NCBI GenBank assembly: GCA_945874815.1
Contig: CAMCIE010000027.1
Location: 1-10,646 of the forward strand
Direction of reading: 5' to 3'
Origin: an uncultured Bacteroidales bacterium
Lineage (GTDB): Bacteria > Bacteroidota > Bacteroidia > Bacteroidales > UBA932
Length of the DNA: 10,646 bases
Positions 1 through 5,099 of the stretch are shown one piece after another. How positions within the stretch are numbered: position 1 is the stretch's first letter; the number at the start of each line of letters is the position of its first letter. Below the pieces are notes generated by a model. That model saw nothing but the letters and a program-made list of their open reading frames with translations. It was not told where the DNA came from and made no database searches. A program made the position numbers and the translations under genes.

Positions 1-170
1 GCGAAAGCTATCAAGGTGCAAGTCTCAAAGTATTGTCCAAATCTCAAAAACTTGATCTTGCCCGTAAACTGCGACATACATTTCGCTCCTCCAACTCCCA
101 AATTCGTCGCATGCTCGGACTGACACAATACGAAATCGACAGTCTCTTCCCTCTTAGTGCCAGCAAATAG
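1..170 (+). CDS. C-terminal fragment of a probable REP-associated (Y1-type) tyrosine transposase
   Basis: Only the last 55 residues are in the window; the reading frame starts at base 3 and ends with TAG at 168-170. The tail is basic and helical, with a core reading 'LDLARKLRHTFRSSNSQIRR' followed by 'MLGLTQYEIDSLFP', which fits a small helix-turn-helix. From memory this resembles the DnaA-like C-terminal domain of Bacteroidetes Y1/IS200-like transposases of the RAYT group. The catalytic HUH and Tyr motifs would lie outside the window, so the catalytic class is not seen. RAYTs are single-copy housekeeping-like enzymes that act on REP palindromes lying beside their own gene. The hairpin array starting 37 bp downstream (207-443) is what makes the RAYT reading attractive. 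It is the only plus-strand gene and converges on the TonB receptor gene. Another DNA-binding protein with this tail remains possible. Confidence 0.55.
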   Translation, partial: ESYQGASLKVLSKSQKLDLARKLRHTFRSSNSQIRRMLGLTQYEIDSLFPLSASK

Positions 171-258
171 GATTAATCAGACGATCGCTAATATTCAAAA
201 CGCTACACTTTGTCCGGGAATCGGAGACTTTTCCGGACAAAGTGCCGTTTTTGCCCAC

Positions 259-408
259 GTTTGTCCGGGAAAGCGGCTGTTTTACGGACAAACTGACGAA
301 AAGATGATGTTTGTCCGGGAAAGCGGCTGTTTTACGGACAAACTGACGAAAAGATGATGCTTGTCCGGGATTCGGGGCTTTTCCCGGACAAACTGACGAA
401 AAGATGAT
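259..408. repeat. 50-bp tandem units within the REP array
   Basis: Three consecutive 50-bp units (259-308, 309-358, 359-408), each a hairpin plus the 15-nt spacer TGACGAAAAGATGAT. Units 1 and 2 are identical over all 50 bases. Unit 3 keeps the left arm (first T changed to C) and the spacer but has a different hairpin centre and a right arm restored to a perfect complement. The perfect identity of the first two units points to a recent duplication, by slippage, recombination or transposase-mediated copying. Confidence 0.9.
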
Positions 409-443
409 GTTTGTCCGGGAAGATGGCAATGGCCCGGACGTTT
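409..443 (-). terminator. REP hairpin on the receptor stop codon, possible terminator or mRNA 3' end
   Basis: The fifth repeat pairs GTCCGGG (413-419) with CCCGGAC (433-439) and reaches into the TAA stop of the receptor gene (442-444 as seen on plus). A GC-rich hairpin placed here could end transcription or protect the 3' end of the receptor mRNA, but there is no obvious U-tract after it on the minus strand. REPs doing this is established for enterobacteria; for this copy it is inference. Confidence 0.35.
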
Positions 444-2727
444 ACCCGCCGAGTTTGACGCCGGCGAAGAAGCAACGCGGGGAGGAGGGACCGTAGATGT
501 AGCCGGAGTCGCGGTCGGGGCCCTGGTCGAAGTCCTTCTGCCAGGCATTCAGGAAATTCTGCACGCCGGCATTCAGCTGCAGGATGATGTGGCCGTAGAG
601 CTTGAAGTCGTATGAAACCTTGCAGTTCAGGTCGAAGAAGCCGGGAGTGGTTTCCGTGCGGTTGCTCTCGATGTAGCCCGTATGATGCTCCACCAGCATC
701 GAGCCGGTGTATGTTCCGCTCAGAGAAAGCATCAGCTGCTTCACGGGATTGACGGAAGTGACGAAGTAGCCGTACAGGTCAGGGGTACGGAACATCTGAC
801 GGGTAGCCTCGACATCGTCAGCCCAGGCATGAGCCACCTTGTAGAGGGAACGATGCCAGGTGAGGCCCGCCTGCATCTGCCACAGATTGCCGTAAGCTAT
901 CTTCCCCTCAAGATTCACTCCTCCGACACGCGCCCCGGCCTCGTTACGCCTCTCCTTGATGAGTACACCGTCCTCCACACCGATTTCGGTCAGAGCAAAC
1001 ACATCCGACAAATCCGTATAGAAACCCTCCACAAGCAGATTGCCCTGCCACTGCCCCCAGGAATGATACATATCCGCCGACAGGCTCACACTCTGAGACT
1101 TCTCCACCTTCAGCCCATCTGCCAGACGAATCATGGACACGATGCCACCGACATTGTCAATATGCAGGTCCTCGTCAAAGGCTTGCGGAGCACGGAAACC
1201 GAACGAATAACTGGCCCTCAGGTTTATATCCCGCACCGGATTATACCTAAGATTCACACGCGGGCTGAAAATGACACCTTCCACCAGACTGTGCTTGTCA
1301 ATCCTTCCTCCAAGAAGGAAACTCCACCTTGCATTCTTCCACTCGTTCTGGGCATAAAGGCTTCCAACTCTCACAACCTGCTCAGTAACACGACCATAGC
1401 CCCACATATTGTCATTGAGGTAGTCTTCATTGTACTCCGCCCCGACAGTCAGGTCAGAGGGCATGAACAAGCACTTGTTGAACTTGTAGATATATTGTGC
1501 ACCGGCCATCCAGGTCAGATCCTTCGTGCGGCCATAAGCATTCGGGTCCTGTCCGGCACCATAGTAACTCTCCCTCGCGATGTGCTGCGCAGAAGCAAAA
1601 GCGCTCAATCTGTGGCGTTCGTTCGGAGAGAACCAGTCGAAACGTAGGCTCCCGGTGTTGATGCCGTGCTCCACCTGCTCGGCAATCATCGCCTCGTGAG
1701 GAGGAAGGTGGAGGTTGTCGCCGCCCCTCCTGAACTCATGCAGATGGTGGTACTCTGCCGTAATCTTGCTATAGACACCGGTCTTGATGTATCCCCGCAG
1801 GCCGAGGGTCTGGGATTTCAACTTTGTCAGCTCGGTGAATCCGTCCCTGTCGCTGTCGTAGCCGTCCTTGTGTCTGACCTGCCCGAATATGGCTATCCCC
1901 ATCTTGTTGTCGTCGCTGACAAGGGAGGCGTTGAGTGAAGTGTTGTTGTCAAGGGCGGAAGTGCCCCCGATGCTGCTGATGGTATGTGATGCGAAGGCCG
2001 AATTCCTGGCTGGTTCCTTAGTGATTATGTTTATGGTTCCCGCAATGGCCGAAGACCCGAAAAGCGCGGAGCCACCACCTCTCATCACTTCGACCCTGTC
2101 CACCATATTGGCCGGAATCTGTTCAATTCCATATACTCCGGCAAGGGCGCTGAATACAGGTCTTGAGTCTATAAGTATCTGTGTATAAGGCCCTTCCAGA
2201 CCATTTATCCTAACCTGCTGATAGCTGCAATTCTGGCAGTTGTTTTCAACGCGGACACCTGGCTGGAAGGCAAGACCCTGAGAAAGTGAAGTCGCATTGA
2301 CACGCTCATAAGTCCCCATATCAACAACATTTACGAGAGTTGGAGCCATCATCCTTGTGATTTCGCTGCGGTTTGCTGAGACCACTACGCCGTCGAGCTG
2401 AATATTGTCTTCCTCAAGGAGGAAATTGATTTCCAAGGTATTACCCTCAACGACCGTTATCTCTTTGGACACCGTCTTCCACCCGATTCCCGATGCCTGA
2501 ATGATAAATTTTCCCTCCGGAAGGTGCTCGAGATGGTAATGCCCGCTGGAGGCGCTGGTCGTGGAAATGGTTGTTCCTTTGAGGTTTATGAAAATATATG
2601 GAATATGTTCGCCGGTTTTTTTATCAATGACATGGCCGTGGATATTCGATTCCACCGTTTTGTCATCTGCCATCATGGATAGCACGGGGCATAATGCCCC
2701 CAATATAATTAGGAGTATTCTTTTCAT
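442..2727 (-). CDS. TonB-dependent outer-membrane receptor with CarboxypepD_reg-like N-terminus
   Basis: A 761-residue receptor that imports a scarce nutrient across the outer membrane using TonB/ExbBD energy. I start it at ATG 2727-2725 because this gives a clean signal peptide (MKRILLIILGALCPVLS, cut near residue 20). The frame stays open 57 codons further upstream, but that stretch runs through a palindromic repeat. Residues 28-105 form a CarboxypepD_reg-like beta domain, followed by 'IQLDGVVVSANR' (109-120), typical of the TonB-interacting segment. The plug covers about 125-240 and contains 'VRINGLEG', 'ILIDSRPV' and 'RVEVMRGGGSALFGS'. The rest is the 22-strand barrel. Two features bear on substrate: a CQNC pair in the plug (164-167) and a His-rich segment at 327-354 (YHHLHE, LHLPPHE, EQVEH). 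Together with the His-motif protein just upstream, these suggest a metal or metal complex, but this is inference; haem or cobalamin remain open. No SusD partner is present. Confidence 0.9.
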   Translation of the reverse strand: MKRILLIILGALCPVLSMMADDKTVESNIHGHVIDKKTGEHIPYIFINLKGTTISTTSASSGHYHLEHLPEGKFIIQASGIGWKTVSKEITVVEGNTLEINFLLEEDNIQLDGVVVSANRSEITRMMAPTLVNVVDMGTYERVNATSLSQGLAFQPGVRVENNCQNCSYQQVRINGLEGPYTQILIDSRPVFSALAGVYGIEQIPANMVDRVEVMRGGGSALFGSSAIAGTINIITKEPARNSAFASHTISSIGGTSALDNNTSLNASLVSDDNKMGIAIFGQVRHKDGYDSDRDGFTELTKLKSQTLGLRGYIKTGVYSKITAEYHHLHEFRRGGDNLHLPPHEAMIAEQVEHGINTGSLRFDWFSPNERHRLSAFASAQHIARESYYGAGQDPNAYGRTKDLTWMAGAQYIYKFNKCLFMPSDLTVGAEYNEDYLNDNMWGYGRVTEQVVRVGSLYAQNEWKNARWSFLLGGRIDKHSLVEGVIFSPRVNLRYNPVRDINLRASYSFGFRAPQAFDEDLHIDNVGGIVSMIRLADGLKVEKSQSVSLSADMYHSWGQWQGNLLVEGFYTDLSDVFALTEIGVEDGVLIKERRNEAGARVGGVNLEGKIAYGNLWQMQAGLTWHRSLYKVAHAWADDVEATRQMFRTPDLYGYFVTSVNPVKQLMLSLSGTYTGSMLVEHHTGYIESNRTETTPGFFDLNCKVSYDFKLYGHIILQLNAGVQNFLNAWQKDFDQGPDRDSGYIYGPSSPRCFFAGVKLGG

Positions 2728-2751
2728 TTGTGTATGTTCTATGATAATCTG

Positions 2752-2774
2752 CTGGAGGGGGATTGAACCTCCAG
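2752..2774 (-). promoter_or_regulatory. Hairpin in the leader of the TonB receptor gene
   Basis: On the minus strand CTGGAGG pairs with CCTCCAG around a 9-nt loop (TTCAATCCC), 25 nt upstream of the receptor ATG. The loop and the inner stem mimic a tRNA T-arm, but no other tRNA arms are present. It may shape the leader mRNA; its role is unknown. Confidence 0.4.
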
Positions 2775-2800
2775 TGGATTGGTTTGGGGTTATTATAATG

Positions 2801-2900
2801 TAGATCTCTCCATTCGCTTCGTGTCCGACTGCCGTCGGCTGCTCGCTGCAAAAGCCCACCGGGCTGTTTGCTGACCGCTCACGAAGTCGAGATGACACAT
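2801..2900. repeat. About 100-bp imperfect palindrome, Bacteroidales dispersed-repeat type
   Basis: The element fills the gap between the His-motif gene and the receptor gene. Its ends read TAGATCTCTCC and GAGATGACAC on the plus strand, reminiscent of the 'TGTCATCTCGA...GGAGAGATCT' repeats I know from Bacteroidales genomes. CTTCGTG (2817-2823) pairs exactly with CACGAAG (2880-2886). Inside are two smaller hairpins: CCGAC/GTCGG at 2825-2838, and a GC-capped stem at 2847-2871 in which AGCCC pairs with GGGCT and flanking GCAAA/TTTGC extend it around one bulge. It lies in what would be the 5' leader of the receptor mRNA, so it could act as a partial terminator or translation modulator. Dispersal elsewhere in the genome is recalled for the family, not shown here. 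Confidence 0.65.
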
Positions 2901-2917
2901 TTAAAGCGTTCGAAGGG

Positions 2918-2956
2918 AGTCGAGAAATCCATGCAACTCCAGGTAGTCGAGAAATC
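2918..2956. repeat. Direct repeats AGTCGAGAAATC (two copies, 27 bp apart)
   Basis: AGTCGAGAAATC occurs at 2918-2929 and again at 2945-2956, and the shorter word AGTCGAGA also at 2885-2892 inside the adjoining palindrome. The last copy touches the stop codon of the 108-aa gene. They look like partial copies of the arm of the neighbouring element, so the region may have received several insertions or suffered unequal exchange. Confidence 0.6.
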
Positions 2957-3282
2957 TAGGAAACAGGAGGTGCACGTAGCCCAAAATACCTATAGAACTT
3001 ATTGATAGACAGAGAAATATCCCTGATGCCGCGATATTCGGAAATCAGCAGCTGGAAAATCTCAGGAAGATGAACACCCTCACCGGCCCCGCAAGACTGG
3101 AACTGGGACAGCATCTGGATTGTAAGGAACTCGTCTTCATCCTGATGTTCGGCGTCAGGATTGGGGTGCGAATGGACGATGCTGACACCGTCAACTATGT
3201 GAGTATGAGGAAACAAAGACACCCCGCCGATGTACCAGATGAACAACAGCGGGAGAAAAGCATATATGAATTTATTCCTCAC
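2956..3282 (-). CDS. Small membrane-anchored protein with FPHTH/VHSHP histidine motif
   Basis: A 108-residue protein of unknown function. The start is GTG at 3282-3280, chosen because a purine-rich AAGGAGAAGG lies just upstream and the protein then opens with one hydrophobic segment (residues 5-24), either an uncleaved anchor or a signal peptide. Right after it comes 'FPHTHIVDGVSIVHSHP' (24-40), with histidines at 26, 28, 37 and 39 and another at 46, followed by an acidic stretch (DAEHQDEDE). I recall Bacteroidetes small proteins with this 'H-x-H...DG...IVHSHP' pattern of unassigned function, often close to transporters. The clustered histidines on the periplasmic side would suit metal binding, which is inference. 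A TATATTTG promoter box is centred about 33 bp upstream. The TonB receptor gene follows 228 bp downstream on the same strand, separated by a repeat element. Other readings: a metal-sensing or chaperoning accessory of the receptor, or an unrelated membrane peptide. Confidence 0.7.
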   Translation of the reverse strand: MRNKFIYAFLPLLFIWYIGGVSLFPHTHIVDGVSIVHSHPNPDAEHQDEDEFLTIQMLSQFQSCGAGEGVHLPEIFQLLISEYRGIRDISLSINKFYRYFGLRAPPVS

Positions 3283-3285
3283 GAA

Positions 3286-3295
3286 CCTTCTCCTT
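3286..3295 (-). promoter_or_regulatory. Shine-Dalgarno deciding the GTG start of the His-motif gene
   Basis: AAGGAGAAGG on the minus strand ends 3 nt before GTG 3282-3280, with its AGGAG core 8 nt before the start. It supports GTG over the more distant in-frame ATG at 3351, which would place a charged, non-signal-like segment before the hydrophobic helix. Confidence 0.6.
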
Positions 3296-3311
3296 TTCGA
3301 GTTTTCCGCCG

Positions 3312-3319
3312 CAAATATA
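3312..3319 (-). promoter_or_regulatory. Bacteroidetes-type -7 box (TATATTTG) for the His-motif gene
   Basis: TATATTTG on the minus strand fits the Bacteroidetes sigma-ABfr -7 consensus TAnnTTTG. It is preceded by a T-run, and the start codon follows about 30 nt after it. I see no convincing -33 TTTG. It probably drives the 108-aa gene and perhaps, by read-through, the TonB receptor. Confidence 0.55.
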
Positions 3320-3373
3320 GAAAAAAAAGTTCGACTGGAATAACCCGGCAAGCCTTAATAAACCATCAATATT

Positions 3374-3690
3374 TTATCGGTAATACCCCTGACTGTTCAG
3401 TTCGTAAGCTGAATAGAATTTATATTTCTCTTCATCGACAGGATAGTCCCAACATACGAGCTGGTGGAAGATGTCACCTCCGAAACCGCTCTTGAATTTC
3501 TACAAGCAATACATCGGGTGTGAAGAGTCACAGTGCGGGGCAATTCCGATATCATATTCAAGGCAGTGATTGGCCTTTGCTGTTATCATCGCTTTCCACT
3601 GGAGGGCATAAGCCGGCATGACATTGCGGTGCTCCGATGATGAGGCGCCATACAGATAAAGTGTCAGGGCAAATGCAGGGGGCATCGCCG
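3374..3690 (-). pseudogene. C-terminal relic of a FemX/FemAB-family peptidoglycan-bridge aminoacyltransferase
   Basis: In one minus-strand frame the sequence reads 'YLYGASSSEHRN', then 'MPAYALQWKAMITAKA', 'YDIGIAP' and 'DSSHPMYCL', then a TAG at 3502-3500, and in the same frame 'KFKSGFGGDIFHQ', 'VCWDYPVDE' and a final TAA at 3376-3374. This is the conserved C-terminal block of lipid II-directed Fem transferases, which add an amino acid to the peptide stem to build the cross-bridge; family members typically read YLYGAS.NEHRN...HPMYGLYRFKTGFGG. The TAG stands where family members have a Tyr, consistent with one TAC/TAT to TAG change. The 'YDIGIAP' block also lacks one residue against 'YD.FGIAP'. 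Only about 100 of roughly 340-400 residues remain; upstream of about 3690 no homology is recognisable, and the oadB terminator begins at 3771. It is therefore a truncated, non-functional remnant unless TAG is read through. Confidence 0.8.
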
Positions 3691-3726
3691 TCCGAGAGAA
3701 AGTGGACGGGCATTCGGAGTATCATC

Positions 3727-3771
3727 AAAAAATGCCTCCTATGGCCATGAATACGTAAACCATAGGAGGCA
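3727..3771 (-). terminator. Rho-independent terminator of the oadGAB operon
   Basis: A perfect 12-bp inverted repeat, TGCCTCCTATGG (3733-3744) with CCATAGGAGGCA (3760-3771), encloses a 15-nt loop. On the minus strand the stem is followed directly by six T residues (A-tract 3727-3732 on plus). It lies 68 bp after the oadB stop codon and is the strongest terminator in the window. Confidence 0.92.
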
Positions 3772-3838
3772 AGATATTTCATCATTAAAGGATAGAACCT
3801 CTTTTCTGCAGAACTGGCAGACCAGGGCATGCAAAAAT

Positions 3839-5086
3839 CTATCCGAGGAATGAGATGAGCACACCGGCTGCTACTGCAGAGCCGATGACGCCGGCAATGT
3901 TGGATGCCATGCAGTAGTTCAGCACATGGTTCTTCGGATCATATTTCGTGCTGATGGTATTGCAGACACGGCTTGCCATAGGCACGGCTGAAAGACCTGT
4001 AGCTCCAACGAGCGGATTGATTTTCTTCTTGGCAAACAGGTTCCAGATCTTCACCATGCAGATACCGCTGGCGATACTGAGGGCGAATGCGCAGAATCCT
4101 CCGACAACGATACCAAGGGTCTGGAAGTTGAGGAATGCGTCAGCTGTCATGGTTGCACCCACGCACAGACCGAGGAAGATGGTTGCCGCATTCATCAGTC
4201 CGTTGCTTGCTGTCTGGAAAAGCCTTTCAGTGTCAGAACCGATTTCCTTAATCAGGTTACCGAACATAAGCATGCCGACAAGCGGAACTGCAGACGGAAC
4301 GAAGATGGCTACGATTGTTGTTACAGCAATCGGGAAGATAATCTTCACAGCCCTCATATTCTTGATCTCGTTCTTCTCAGGATAGAGCTTGTCCTGCTCT
4401 TTCATGTTGATAGTCAGCTCTTTCTTCGTGCAAAGAAGCTTCACTACCAAAGGAATGATCACAGGTACGAGAGCCATGTAGCTGTATGCTGCGATGGCGA
4501 TAGGACCGAGAAGATGAGGAGCGAGCTTGATTGTAGTGAAGATTGCAGTAGGACCGTCAGCACCTCCGATGATACCCAGTGAAGCAGCCTCCTGCGGAGT
4601 GAAACCAAGGAGAAGACTGACGATGAGCACTGCAAAGATGCCCATCTGGGCAGCAGCACCGAAAATAGCAAGTTTCAGGTTTCGGAGCATAGGACCGAAA
4701 TCAGTCAGCGCACCTACACCCATGAAGATAATCGGTGGGAGAAGGCCTGACTTAATCAGGGCATAATAGAGGTAGTTCATTATACCGAACTCATGCGCTA
4801 TCTGATGCAAAGGCATGTCCCATATAATCTGTCTGGAACCGTCCGCCAGAGTGACATATCCCATTGAATCGGCCTGGACCACGCCCATGTCTCCGCCCGG
4901 GAAGTTTGCGATAAGTACGCCGAATGCAATGGGAATCAGCAAAAGGGGCTCATATTTCTTGACGATACCAAGATAAAGAAGACCGAAAGCAATCAGATAC
5001 ATCAGGATGAACGACGGCTGCTCAATGATGCTGCTTATCGCAGTCATGTGATAGAGCCTGTCGAGTATTTCTGTAAATCCGTTCAT
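3839..5086 (-). CDS. oadB: Na+-transporting decarboxylase, beta subunit (membrane Na+ pump)
   Basis: The 415-residue integral membrane subunit decarboxylates carboxybiotin and couples this to Na+ export. The length matches the family (about 410-435), and hydrophobic helices run throughout. The signature 'GIIGGADGPTAIF' is at 171-183; its Asp (177) corresponds to the Asp known to be essential for Na+ and proton handling in oxaloacetate decarboxylase beta subunits. The C-terminal 'MASNIAGVIGSAVAAG' is the second conserved membrane region. The start codon follows a perfect AAGGAGG by 6 nt, and that Shine-Dalgarno overlaps the oadA stop codon, so translation is probably coupled. The same beta-subunit family serves oxaloacetate, methylmalonyl-CoA and glutaconyl-CoA decarboxylases, so the substrate comes from the alpha subunit next door. 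A strong terminator follows. Confidence 0.95.
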   Translation of the reverse strand: MNGFTEILDRLYHMTAISSIIEQPSFILMYLIAFGLLYLGIVKKYEPLLLIPIAFGVLIANFPGGDMGVVQADSMGYVTLADGSRQIIWDMPLHQIAHEFGIMNYLYYALIKSGLLPPIIFMGVGALTDFGPMLRNLKLAIFGAAAQMGIFAVLIVSLLLGFTPQEAASLGIIGGADGPTAIFTTIKLAPHLLGPIAIAAYSYMALVPVIIPLVVKLLCTKKELTINMKEQDKLYPEKNEIKNMRAVKIIFPIAVTTIVAIFVPSAVPLVGMLMFGNLIKEIGSDTERLFQTASNGLMNAATIFLGLCVGATMTADAFLNFQTLGIVVGGFCAFALSIASGICMVKIWNLFAKKKINPLVGATGLSAVPMASRVCNTISTKYDPKNHVLNYCMASNIAGVIGSAVAAGVLISFLG

Positions 5087-5092
5087 ATCGTT

Positions 5093-5099
5093 CCTCCTT
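5093..5099 (-). promoter_or_regulatory. AAGGAGG ribosome binding site overlapping the oadA stop codon
   Basis: The minus strand reads TAAGGAGG at the oadA end: the TAA stop (5100-5098) shares bases with a full Shine-Dalgarno, 6 nt before the oadB ATG. Strong consensus sites are uncommon in Bacteroidetes, which suggests oadB needs high or coupled translation. Confidence 0.8.

Larger units (their letters stand above)
207..443. repeat. Array of five REP/REPIN-like hairpins (arm TTTGTCCGGGA)
   Basis: Five inverted repeats follow the transposase tail. Hairpin 1 is 207-243, with a perfect 11-bp stem ACTTTGTCCGG/CCGGACAAAGT around a 15-nt centre. Hairpins 2 and 3 start at 259 and 309 with 9-bp stems GTTTGTCCG/CGGACAAAC. 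Hairpin 4 is about 360-393, with a perfect 10-bp stem TTGTCCGGGA/TCCCGGACAA. Hairpin 5 is 409-443, imperfect. The left arm TTGTCCGGGA is identical in all five, while the right arm and centre vary. Hairpins 2, 3 and 4 are each followed by the same 15-nt spacer TGACGAAAAGATGAT. The layout, palindromic units beside a RAYT-like gene and between convergent genes, matches REP/REPIN clusters. Their use as transposase substrates is inference. Short ORFs running through the array are by-products of the repeat and are not genes. Confidence 0.8.

Noticed and set aside
157..357. Short ORFs on both strands across the repeat array (for example 157-357 plus, 154-429 and 282-548 minus)
   Set aside because: Their translations just repeat the 50-bp unit, and there is no family resemblance or ribosome binding site.
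207..443. CRISPR array
   Set aside because: Repeats are palindromic with a constant spacer (TGACGAAAAGATGAT) rather than unique spacers, and there are no cas genes.
682..1647. 321-codon plus-strand ORF
   Set aside because: It is antisense to the receptor barrel, with low-complexity translation and no recognisable domain.
2745..2780. tRNA or tRNA remnant, suggested by the GGAGG-TTCAATC-C T-arm look-alike
   Set aside because: No acceptor, D- or anticodon arms can be folded around it, and the stem pairs best with a 9-nt loop; it is kept only as a leader hairpin.
2728..2898. 57-codon N-terminal extension of the TonB receptor
   Set aside because: It translates the palindromic repeat and lacks signal-peptide character, whereas the internal ATG at 2727 gives a proper signal peptide.
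2728..2955. Cobalamin riboswitch upstream of the TonB receptor
   Set aside because: The only hint is CCACTGG; the other conserved B12-box elements and the expected spacing are absent.
3558..3830. 90-codon minus ORF beginning MPWSAS
   Set aside because: It crosses the oadB terminator and reads the FemX relic in the wrong frame.
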